Shown here piece after piece: positions 1 through 5,650 of a stretch of DNA of 10,876 nt. The stretch covers positions 1-10,876 of the forward strand of contig CBDUYN010000260.1 of the NCBI GenBank assembly GCA_965371445.1, read 5' to 3'. The notes below the pieces were generated by a model. That model did not search any database, had not been told where the DNA came from, and worked only from the letters and a program-made list of their open reading frames with translations. Made by a program: the position numbers and the translations under genes. The stretch's first letter is position 1; every line of letters starts with the position of its first letter. This stretch comes from DASWIG01 sp965371445. Its GTDB lineage: Bacteria > Acidobacteriota > Thermoanaerobaculia > Multivoradales > J023.

Positions 1-60
1 GCCGGGCCGCTCCCGGCCGGGCCGCTCCCGGCCGGGCCGCTCCCGGCCGGGCCGCCCCCG
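1..60. repeat. 15-bp tandem repeat, four copies
   Basis: The unit GCCGGGCCGCTCCCG occurs at 1-15, 16-30 and 31-45 without change, and at 46-60 with one T-to-C change. The array touches the left edge, so its true length is unknown. The period is a multiple of three, which fits an in-frame amino-acid repeat. Confidence 0.95.
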
Positions 61-72
61 GAGAGCGACTGA
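1..72 (+). CDS. Possible 3' end of an upstream gene with a Pro-rich repeat tail (partial)
   Basis: Reading from base 1, the frame is open and gives three copies of AGPLP, one of AGPPP, then ESD and a TGA stop at 70-72. The repeat unit is 15 bp, a multiple of three, so it keeps frame, as expected of a coding repeat. The stop falls just before the promoter region of the next gene. The other two forward frames are also open across the repeat but run on through the promoter-like sequence, so this frame is the most natural one. Too little is present to name a product. A flexible Pro/Ala C-terminal linker is all that can be said, and the repeat may equally be non-coding. Confidence 0.35.
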   Translation, partial: AGPLPAGPLPAGPLPAGPPPESD

Positions 73-78
73 CAATTA

Positions 79-96
79 CTGTCGCCCCCCTCTGTC
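79..96 (+). promoter_or_regulatory. Candidate activator-binding motifs (two CTGTC) upstream of the sigma-54 promoter
   Basis: CTGTC occurs at 79-83 and again at 92-96, 13 bp apart. The second copy lies in the short palindrome TCTGTCACAGA (91-101). They sit roughly 90-105 bp upstream of the start site predicted from the -24/-12 element, a usual distance for NtrC-type enhancer sites. The PilR site described for the Pseudomonas pilA promoter contains a (C/G)TGTC core. The match is only five bases each, so this is a suggestion. Confidence 0.27.
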
Positions 97-125
97 ACAG
101 ATTGGTACCCGGGGTGGCGCCCAGC

Positions 126-158
126 CTTGCAGATCCGGGCCAGAAGGACTTGCAGATC
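126..158. repeat. Direct repeat of 10 bp flanking the promoter region
   Basis: CTTGCAGATC is present at 126-135 and again at 149-158, 23 bp start to start. The second copy abuts the TGGCAC of the sigma-54 promoter at 159. The placement, about two helical turns apart and next to a -24 element, could mean a paired protein-binding site or a partial promoter duplication. Confidence 0.7.
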
Positions 159-174
159 TGGCACAAATCGTGCG
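159..174 (+). promoter_or_regulatory. Sigma-54 (-24/-12) promoter of the pilin gene
   Basis: TGGCACAAATCGTGCG has the invariant GG (160-161) and GC (172-173) separated by exactly 10 bases, and a full TGGCAC -24 block. The -12 block reads GTGCG against the usual TTGC(A/T). The predicted start is near 184-185, leaving a leader of about 50 bases before the ATG at 235. Sigma-54 control of the major pilin gene through PilS/PilR is well known in other type IV pilus systems, and an NtrB-class kinase lies downstream here. Confidence 0.75.
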
Positions 175-220
175 TAGCGTAACGTTGCCCTCATGGAATG
201 GACCGTGAGCCAAGGCAGAA

Positions 221-225
221 GGAGG
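221..225 (+). promoter_or_regulatory. Ribosome binding site that fixes the pilin start
   Basis: GGAGG lies 9 bases before the ATG at 235. This decides against the in-frame ATG at 193, which would add 14 residues, has no such site and would give an untypical prepilin leader. Confidence 0.85.
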
Positions 226-234
226 AAGATTCAC

Positions 235-798
235 ATGCTGAAGCGATATCGCCAGCGAGGTTTCACTCTGATTGAGCTTCTGATCGTCGTCGCGATCATC
301 GGGATCATCGCCGCGATCCTCATTCCGAACTTGCTGGACGCCCTGCAGAAAGCGAAGCAGAAGAGGACCATTTCCGATGTACGCAACGCCGGTACGGCCT
401 GGATGTCCTGGCTGACGGACCAAGTCGGCGCGGCTTCCGCCGGACAGACGGGCGGCGGTAGTAGCACGGCCGTGACCTTCAAGGGATCGGCGCACACTGT
501 CGACGTGACCCACGCGATGTTATTCAAGTACCTCCACCCGTCCGACACCTTCTTTTACATGCAGAAAGTCCCGGAGCTTGACGGCTGGAACTGGCCTCTA
601 CAGTTCGCGATGTCGCCCAACCTGCTGTGGTCGAGCACGATGTCGATCTACGCGGCCTGCCGCGACACAGCCTTCACCCAGACGGGTGGCGCGGGCAACG
701 ACTTCCTGGTCTACGGCTTCCTGTCGACCGACTACGATCAGGACATCGTCTGGGCCGACGGCTACTTTGTCCGCTGGCCCGAGGGCACCAAGCGCTAA
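235..798 (+). CDS. Type IV pilin / GspG-like pseudopilin precursor
   Basis: A 187-residue prepilin, probably the main fibre subunit. The short basic leader MLKRYRQRG ends in the Gly-9 processing site. The mature protein starts FTLIELLIVVAIIGIIAAIL, with the conserved Glu at mature position 5 and one long hydrophobic helix for membrane storage and fibre packing. The C-terminal part has DGWNWP (similar to the DxWGxP box of GspG-type subunits), then a late TDYDQDIVWADG segment and FVRWPEG. This resembles the C-terminal, calcium-binding region of GspG pseudopilins. There is only one cysteine, so the disulfide-bonded loop of classical PilA is absent. The gene has its own sigma-54 promoter and strong terminator, and lies beside pilD and a sensor kinase, which favours a pilus subunit over a type II secretion pseudopilin. 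That choice remains open, so no symbol is given. Confidence 0.93.
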   Translation: MLKRYRQRGFTLIELLIVVAIIGIIAAILIPNLLDALQKAKQKRTISDVRNAGTAWMSWLTDQVGAASAGQTGGGSSTAVTFKGSAHTVDVTHAMLFKYLHPSDTFFYMQKVPELDGWNWPLQFAMSPNLLWSSTMSIYAACRDTAFTQTGGAGNDFLVYGFLSTDYDQDIVWADGYFVRWPEGTKR

Positions 799-825
799 GC
801 GCTTTGCCGCTTGAGCCTCTCTGGG

Positions 826-855
826 AAGGGCACCCTGCGGGGTGCCTTTTTCTTT
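826..855 (+). terminator. Intrinsic terminator after the pilin gene
   Basis: GGCACCC (829-835) and GGGTGCC (840-846) form a perfect 7-bp GC-rich stem with a TGCG loop. It can be extended by G828-T847 and two A-T pairs, and is followed by TTTTTCTTT (847-855). It begins 28 bases after the pilin stop and should end that transcript, separating it from pilD. Confidence 0.92.
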
Positions 856-894
856 GCAGCCGGCGCACGGGCCCAACGCCTTGGTCCGTCCCCG

Positions 895-900
895 TATAAT
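895..900 (+). promoter_or_regulatory. TATAAT -10-like box at the pilD start
   Basis: A perfect TATAAT, unusual in such GC-rich DNA, overlaps the ATG at 899 and ends 7 bases before an in-frame GTG at 908. There is no good -35 at normal spacing; TTGGTC at 881-886 is too close. A -10 box about 7 bases before the start codon is the arrangement seen for leaderless transcripts. It would also restart transcription after the terminator at 826-855. Confidence 0.4.
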
Positions 901-1717
901 GACCGGCGTGAGCTACGCGCCCTATTTGCTCGACGCCTACTTCGCGGTCCTGGGGCTGCTTTTCGGCAGCTACTTAAACGTCCTCGTCTATCGCTTGCCG
1001 CGGCGCGTCTCGACGGTCGTACCGCGCTCGCGTTGCACCCGCTGCCGGGCGGCGATCCGGCCGCGGGACAACGTTCCCGTGCTGAGCTTCCTGTGGCTGC
1101 GGGGACGGTGCCGGCACTGCGGCGCGCCGATCTCCTGGCGCTACCCGCTGGTCGAGGCGGCGACCTCCGCCTGCTTCGTCGCCGCCTGGCGGACACAGGG
1201 AAGCCTCGTCTCAACGCTCGTCGCCGCAACGTTCTGCTCGCTCATGATCGTGCTCGCGATGATCGACCTCGAGCACTACCTCCTGCCCGACGCCCTCACC
1301 TACCCCGGCCTCGCCGCGGGGCTCCTCATCCTGCCGCTCGTCGGCTGGGCCGAGGCCCGCGACCTGTGGCTCGGCGCGGCCCTTGGCGCCGGCGTGCTGC
1401 TCGTCATGGCCTGGGGGTGGTACCTGTGGAAGCGGGTCCACGGCATGGGCATGGGCGACGTCAAGATGCTGGCCATGATCGGCGCTTTTCTCGGCTGGCG
1501 CGGTGTGGTCGCGACGCTTTTCCTGGCTTCGCTCTGCGGGTCGCTGGTGGGCCTCACCATGATGCTCGCCGGACGCATGAGCATGAAGTCGCGCCTGCCC
1601 TTCGGGGTCTTCCTCGCTCTCGGAGGCCTCGCCACGGTCTTTTTCCGGGGCGAGCTGATCGCCGCCTACCGCAACGTCGCAGTCTTCTCCGGGATGTGGT
1701 GGCGCTACGGCTGGTGA
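899..1717 (+). CDS. pilD: Prepilin peptidase / N-methyltransferase PilD
   Basis: An inner-membrane aspartic protease (type IV prepilin peptidase family) that removes prepilin leaders and methylates the new N-terminus. It has 272 residues from ATG 899, normal for the family. Seen in order: the N-terminal FGSYLNVLVYRLP motif (residues 22-34); a four-cysteine zinc site with Cys46, Cys49, Cys71 and Cys74; the first catalytic Asp in MIDLEHYLLPD (Asp123); the second in GMGMGDVKM (Asp187); and several hydrophobic membrane segments through to the C-terminus. Both catalytic aspartates and the methyltransferase-type N-terminal half are present, so it should be bifunctional. The start is uncertain: no Shine-Dalgarno sequence precedes either ATG 899 or GTG 908 (269 residues), and TATAAT at 895-900 supports a leaderless message from GTG 908. 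It ends 4 bp before the kinase gene. Its substrates are probably the pilin upstream and the minor pilins downstream. Confidence 0.96.
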   Translation: MTGVSYAPYLLDAYFAVLGLLFGSYLNVLVYRLPRRVSTVVPRSRCTRCRAAIRPRDNVPVLSFLWLRGRCRHCGAPISWRYPLVEAATSACFVAAWRTQGSLVSTLVAATFCSLMIVLAMIDLEHYLLPDALTYPGLAAGLLILPLVGWAEARDLWLGAALGAGVLLVMAWGWYLWKRVHGMGMGDVKMLAMIGAFLGWRGVVATLFLASLCGSLVGLTMMLAGRMSMKSRLPFGVFLALGGLATVFFRGELIAAYRNVAVFSGMWWRYGW

Positions 1718-1721
1718 CGCG

Positions 1722-3518
1722 ATGGCACAGCCGAAGGCGATCAGACGGACACAGCCCAAGGCGATCGGACGGCGAGAAGAGGCGCTTTTCCTGCCGCTCG
1801 CCGCGCTCGTCACCCTGATGGTGGTCTCGACCGCGGTGCTCGTCGCTCACAAGAACGCCTTGAACCTCCTGCTCCTGGAGCGCCGGCTGGAAGCCACCCA
1901 GGAGGCCCGCAGGATCGGCCGGGAGCTCGACGGGGAGACCCTGCCCAGCCCCGAGACCCTGCGCCAGATGCGCCGCGGCGCCGCGGCCGTGGGGATCCTC
2001 CTCGGGGCCGAGACCCTGGTCTCCACCGAGGGGTTCGTCCCCGCCCCGCCGCCGGCCGAGATCGGCTGGCGCGGCTGGCCCTACTCCGCCGATCGCCGGG
2101 TCGTTTCCGGCAGCTCCCAGGTGGCGCTTCGCCGACGCTTCGCCGGCGCGTTTCCAGGCGAGCTCACCGTGCAGGTCGACCTGCCGGCCCTGGGGATCGC
2201 CACGAGCGCCCGCGGCCTGCGCAGGCTCGGCCCCATGGTCCTCGGGATCGACGTCGTCTTGAGCCTGCTGGTGCTCCTCTACGTCCGCCGGCTCGTGGCT
2301 CCTTTTGACCGTGCGCTGCGGCGGGCCCGCGAAAGCGGCCACTGGAGTGGCACGGGTGACGAGCTGGGCTTTCTCCTGAGCACCTTCGAGGACGCCGTCG
2401 AGGCCCTCTCGACCCCCCCTGACGACCTCGGCGCCCTGGAGCGCACGCTGGCCCGAAGCCTCGGGAACGGCGTCCTGCTGCTCGACGACCGGGGCTCGGT
2501 GCTCACCCTGAACGAGATCGGCGCGACGCTGCTCGGCGTCGAGCGCCCGGCGCCCGGGACTCCCGTCGCCGAGCTCCTCGCCCCCCATGCGTCGCTCAAC
2601 GCCGAGGTCACCGCCGCCCTCGCCGAACGGCGTGGCGTCGAACGCAGCGACTACACCCTCGCAGGAGAGACGCCGCGCACCCTCGGGCTCACCCTCCACG
2701 CCCTGCGCCGGGGCGACGGGGCGATCCGCGGCTACCTGGCCCTTTTCGTCGACCTGACCGTCGCCCAGCGCCGGAGCGAGGAGCGCCGGCTCGCCGAGCG
2801 CCTGGCCGAGATCGGTGAGGTCTCCGCCGGCCTCGCCCACGAGATGCGCAACTCCCTCGCCTCGCTGCGCGGCTATCTCACCCTCCTCGAGCGCGACACC
2901 GGTGCGCCGGCCGCCGCCGCGCCGGAGTCCGTGGAGCGCGACACCTTCCTGGCTGAGCTCCGGCACGAGGCCGACCACCTGAAGCGCGTCGTCGACGACT
3001 TCCTCTCCTTCGCGCGCCCCGGCGACGTCCACCTCGAGGAGGTCGACCTCGTCCGTCTTTTCGAGCGCGCCGCCGCTGATCCCGCCCTCGCCGGGATCAA
3101 CGTCCGACTCTCTCACCGCCACGAGGCCGACCACCGCGTCGCAGGCGACTCCCACCTCCTCGAGCGGGCCTTCCGGAACCTGCTACGCAACGCCGCCGAG
3201 GCCGACCGCTCGGAGCGCGACGGCGGCGAGATCGCCGTCTCCCTGGTGGCCTCCGACGAGTACGTCGAGGTCACGGTATCGGACCGTGGCCCCGGTGTGC
3301 CCGAAGAGATCCGGACGCGGGTTTTTCACCCCTTCGTCTCCGGCCGGCCCGACGGTGTCGGCCTCGGCCTCGCCTTGACCCATCGCATCGTCGAGCTGCA
3401 CCGCGGCAGCGTCCGCCTCGACGCTCGCGAAGGCGGCGGCACCGAGGCCCGTGTCCGTCTGCCCCGCGGCACGATCGTTACCGATCGTAACGAAACGGTG
3501 AAAGACCAGGGTCCATAG
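1722..3518 (+). CDS. NtrB-class two-component sensor histidine kinase, pilus regulator candidate
   Basis: A 598-residue membrane sensor. Segments in order: cytoplasmic N-terminus; TM1 about 22-43; an extracytoplasmic domain about 44-167; TM2 about 170-188; a HAMP-like linker about 189-230; a PAS-like domain about 235-350; the dimerisation/phosphoacceptor helix with the H-box HEMRNSL (His373); and an HATPase domain with the N-box RNLLRNAAEA (Asn490), the G1 box DRGPGVPEE (521-529), an FHPFVSG F-box and GVGLGLAL (545-552). The HExRN H-box is typical of kinases that partner NtrC-family sigma-54 activators. Both pilus operons here carry sigma-54 promoters, so a PilS-like role is likely. Pseudomonas PilS, however, has six TM helices and this has two with a periplasmic domain, so no symbol is given. 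The response regulator is not in the window. The gene follows pilD by 4 bp and has no clear Shine-Dalgarno sequence, suggesting translational coupling. The N-terminus holds an 8-residue duplication. Confidence 0.93.
   Translation: MAQPKAIRRTQPKAIGRREEALFLPLAALVTLMVVSTAVLVAHKNALNLLLLERRLEATQEARRIGRELDGETLPSPETLRQMRRGAAAVGILLGAETLVSTEGFVPAPPPAEIGWRGWPYSADRRVVSGSSQVALRRRFAGAFPGELTVQVDLPALGIATSARGLRRLGPMVLGIDVVLSLLVLLYVRRLVAPFDRALRRARESGHWSGTGDELGFLLSTFEDAVEALSTPPDDLGALERTLARSLGNGVLLLDDRGSVLTLNEIGATLLGVERPAPGTPVAELLAPHASLNAEVTAALAERRGVERSDYTLAGETPRTLGLTLHALRRGDGAIRGYLALFVDLTVAQRRSEERRLAERLAEIGEVSAGLAHEMRNSLASLRGYLTLLERDTGAPAAAAPESVERDTFLAELRHEADHLKRVVDDFLSFARPGDVHLEEVDLVRLFERAAADPALAGINVRLSHRHEADHRVAGDSHLLERAFRNLLRNAAEADRSERDGGEIAVSLVASDEYVEVTVSDRGPGVPEEIRTRVFHPFVSGRPDGVGLGLALTHRIVELHRGSVRLDAREGGGTEARVRLPRGTIVTDRNETVKDQGP
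1727..1774. repeat. 24-bp in-frame tandem duplication at the kinase N-terminus
   Basis: 1727-1750 and 1751-1774 match at 20 of 24 positions. Both encode a QPKAI-x-R core, so residues 3-9 recur at residues 11-17. The period is eight codons, so the frame is kept. It lies in the basic cytoplasmic segment before TM1. Confidence 0.85.
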
Positions 3519-3591
3519 GCCGTTCAGCGGGACGTCTTCAAGCTCCTGAAAACAAAGGGTTTATCTACGGAGTCCCGGCGGATTGGCGGCC

Positions 3592-3607
3592 TGGCACCGA
3601 GATTGCT
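3592..3607 (+). promoter_or_regulatory. Sigma-54 (-24/-12) promoter of the minor pilin operon
   Basis: TGGCACCGAGATTGCT matches the TGGCAC-N6-TGC(A/T) consensus almost perfectly, including TTGCT at the -12 side. GG (3593-3594) and GC (3605-3606) are exactly 10 bases apart. It lies in the only sizeable intergenic gap before pilV. The predicted start is about 3618, giving a leader of roughly 62 bases. It is a better match than the promoter at 159. No convincing terminator is visible between the kinase stop (3518) and this site, so read-through from pilD-kinase may add to expression. Confidence 0.82.
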
Positions 3608-3623
3608 TTCTCCAAGTCGGCGT

Positions 3624-3647
3624 GGAGAGCGCTCTCCTGCCGGGAGC
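3624..3647 (+). other. Palindrome and overlapping hairpins in the pilV leader
   Basis: GGAGAGCGCTCTCC (3624-3637) is a perfect 14-bp palindrome starting about 6 bases after the predicted transcription start. Its right arm can also pair downstream: GCTCTC (3631-3636) with GGGAGC (3642-3647), one G-U pair, loop CTGCC. The two hairpins exclude each other. No T-run follows, so neither is a terminator. It could be an operator, an mRNA-stabilising 5' hairpin or a small RNA switch. Confidence 0.45.
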
Positions 3648-3679
3648 GAAAGAAAACCACCAGCTGAAAGGCCCCCGTC

Positions 3680-4264
3680 ATGAACCTGAATGGTCTGCAC
3701 CCCTACCGCGCGCACCGCCGCCGTCCTCTTCGTCAGGGCGGCCTGTCGCTCGTCGAGCTGCTCATCGCCATGGGCCTCCTGTCGTTCATCGCCATCGGCA
3801 TCATACCGATGCTGATGAGCTCGTTGGCCAGCAACAACCGCGGCTGGGAGTCGACCCAGGCGGCCAACTTCGGCAAGTCGTTCCTCGACCCTGTGCTCCA
3901 GGCGCCCTACGAGAGCCCGTTTTTGACCGTCGCCCCGGGGACGACGACGCTGGACGCGACCCAGTCCTACAGCTCCGGCCAGCTCCTGGTCATAGGTGAC
4001 GCCGACGAGGGCTGGCACGACGGCGCTCCGACCGACAAGGGCCAGCTCTCCTGGACCCGTGTCACCCGTGTCCGCTATCTCCAGACCGACGACCTGCCGA
4101 ACTGGCCCGGTGGCACCGCCGTCCAGATACCGCTCGACGGCGGCGTCGACCTGAGCGACGTGGAGTACAAGGAGATCCAGGTGCAGCTGACCACGATCCG
4201 CCAGGGCGGCATGTTGGGTGCCGGGCAACAGCGGGTGACCTTCCAGGTCTTCAAGAGCTTCTAG
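3680..4264 (+). CDS. pilV: Minor prepilin, PilV-like
   Basis: A 194-residue type IV prepilin, first gene of the minor-pilin operon. A 21-residue basic leader ends RQGG, followed by the mature N-terminus LSLVELLIAMGLLSFIAIGI with Glu at mature position 5 (Glu26) and one hydrophobic helix. The rest is a beta-rich, non-conserved head with no cysteine. In known systems such subunits join PilW, PilX and PilY1 in a complex in the inner membrane that primes pilus assembly and caps the tip. The PilV name rests on its place directly before pilW and on general form, since minor pilins diverge quickly; FimU is an alternative. A weak GAAAGG lies 8 bases before the ATG. The next gene's Shine-Dalgarno sequence overlaps its stop. 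Confidence 0.85.
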   Translation: MNLNGLHPYRAHRRRPLRQGGLSLVELLIAMGLLSFIAIGIIPMLMSSLASNNRGWESTQAANFGKSFLDPVLQAPYESPFLTVAPGTTTLDATQSYSSGQLLVIGDADEGWHDGAPTDKGQLSWTRVTRVRYLQTDDLPNWPGGTAVQIPLDGGVDLSDVEYKEIQVQLTTIRQGGMLGAGQQRVTFQVFKSF

Positions 4265-4276
4265 GAGGCGAGGGCG

Positions 4277-5650
4277 ATGCGATTTCTGCGATTTCTAACG
4301 AGATACAAAGCCGGAAGCCTTGGCGGCGCGAGGCAGGGGGGCTTCAGCTTGATCGAGCTGCTCGTCAGCCTCGTCATCCTGACGGTCTTGATGACCGCCG
4401 TCCTCCAGCTCTTCCAGTCGTCGACGGAGGTGGCCGCGACCCAGCTCGAGCAGGCCGACCTGCAGCAAGCCGTGCGCGTCGCTTTGCAGGAAGTCGTGCG
4501 CCAGACCCGCCTGCTCGGACGCGGGGGGCTGCTCGCGGCCCGGCCCCGGGCCGCGGCCGGCGAAAGCTGGAACGACGTCTGGTGCACGGCCGGTAATTGC
4601 GACGACACGCAGGCGGTCGGGCTGGCGCTGCGCCTCGACACCAACGTCCCCGTCGGCTACAACGTCGTCAAGGGCGACGGCACCAGCCCCCAGGTGCTGG
4701 CGGGGACCGACGTCCTGACGGTGCGCGGAGTCTTTGCCTCCCAGGTCTACCTGGCGCGCTACTCCGACGCGGCCTCCTTCACCTTGACCGCAGGACCGCC
4801 GGACACGAACGGCGACCCGACCTGGACCGGCGGCCAGGTGGTCATCGAGGCCGTGACCCCGATCGGCGACGTCCCGCAGGACCTGAGCTTTTTCGTCGAC
4901 ATCAAGGCGGCGGGCCGTCCCGAGGCGGTGCTCCTGATGAGCCCGTTCAACGACGAGGTCTTCGGCGTCGGCAAGTTCGATCCCGGCGCCTCCTCATTGG
5001 ACGCTGTGAGCAACAAGTTCACCCTGGCGTTTTCCCTCGACGGCAGCGACAAGCACGCCAAGGTCTACAGGACCGCCTCGGCCGGCGGCACCTTCCCGGG
5101 CGACGTGCTGAGCCAGAGCCGGATTGGCGCCGTAGGCATCCTCGAGGAGTACCGCTACTACATCCGCACCGGTGCCGCGACGGGGTTTGAGGGCATCGCC
5201 GGCGTCGCCAACCGCCAGCGGCTGAGCCGTACCCGGACCTATCCCGGTATGGAAGGCATCGACGCCAACTATCCCCTCGCGGCCAACCCCACTCACGTCG
5301 ACCTGGCCGACGACGTCATCGACTTCCAGGTCGCCCTGGGCTTCGACCAGAACGGCAACGGGCTTTTCGAGGAAACTCCCGACGGCGCCGGCGACGAGTG
5401 GATCGGCAACAACGTCGCCGACGCGATCCCGCCCGCCGGCAACTGGGGCGGGCTCGGCGTGGCGCGCCTGTCGATGATCGCCCGCTCCCGCGCCCCGCAC
5501 CGCAACCACCAGTCGCAGCAGATCTTGCGCCTCGAGGACCGCGACCATTCCGCGGGCGATCCGAGTGACCCGGCGCACATCAACAGCTTCGAAAGCCGCC
5601 TCCACCTGCGCTTCACTCTGCAATCGCTCGTCGAGATGAGGAACCTGTGA
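4277..5650 (+). CDS. pilW: Minor prepilin, PilW-like
   Basis: A 457-residue prepilin. The leader ends ARQGG and the mature part starts FSLIELLVSLVILTVLMTAV, with Glu at mature position 5 (Glu27). It is much longer than ordinary pilins, as is usual for PilW, and sits between pilV and pilX. The head carries a Cys103-x4-Cys108 pair and, near 357-366, a DQNGNGLFEE segment with the Asp/Asn spacing of an EF-hand-like calcium loop. The C-terminal HLRFTLQSLVEMRNL is amphipathic. AGGAGG at 4263-4268 overlaps the pilV stop codon and is 8 bases from the ATG, so translation is likely coupled. The end overlaps pilX in a TGATG junction. Its role is in the minor-pilin/PilY1 priming complex. Confidence 0.9.
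   Translation: MRFLRFLTRYKAGSLGGARQGGFSLIELLVSLVILTVLMTAVLQLFQSSTEVAATQLEQADLQQAVRVALQEVVRQTRLLGRGGLLAARPRAAAGESWNDVWCTAGNCDDTQAVGLALRLDTNVPVGYNVVKGDGTSPQVLAGTDVLTVRGVFASQVYLARYSDAASFTLTAGPPDTNGDPTWTGGQVVIEAVTPIGDVPQDLSFFVDIKAAGRPEAVLLMSPFNDEVFGVGKFDPGASSLDAVSNKFTLAFSLDGSDKHAKVYRTASAGGTFPGDVLSQSRIGAVGILEEYRYYIRTGAATGFEGIAGVANRQRLSRTRTYPGMEGIDANYPLAANPTHVDLADDVIDFQVALGFDQNGNGLFEETPDGAGDEWIGNNVADAIPPAGNWGGLGVARLSMIARSRAPHRNHQSQQILRLEDRDHSAGDPSDPAHINSFESRLHLRFTLQSLVEMRNL

Noticed and set aside
1..60. The tandem array as a CRISPR
   Set aside because: The units are directly adjacent with no spacers and are only 15 bp long.
115..131. TGGCGCCCAGCCTTGCA as a second sigma-54 promoter before the pilin gene
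   Set aside because: GG and GC are 11 bases apart instead of 10 and the -24 block is imperfect. The element at 159-174 has correct spacing.
842..898. GTG at 842 as the start of pilD
   Set aside because: It lies in the right arm of the terminator hairpin, and the extra 19 residues are untypical of the family's N-terminus.
1724..1739. TGGCAC at the kinase start, with further TGGCAC occurrences inside the kinase gene near 2347 and in pilV near 4013
   Set aside because: No GC at the required 10-base spacing with a TTGC-like block follows. They lie inside coding sequence and are chance matches.
1554..3155. A 533-codon - strand frame opposite pilD and the kinase
   Set aside because: Both + strand genes carry complete catalytic motifs in this interval. 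The antisense frame shows no motif and crosses a gene boundary.
3477..3491. Inverted repeat GTTAC-CGATC-GTAAC near the end of the kinase gene as a terminator or operator
   Set aside because: The stem is only 5 bp, no T-run follows, and it is within coding sequence. It is about 130 bases before the predicted pilV start site, so a binding site is possible but unsupported.
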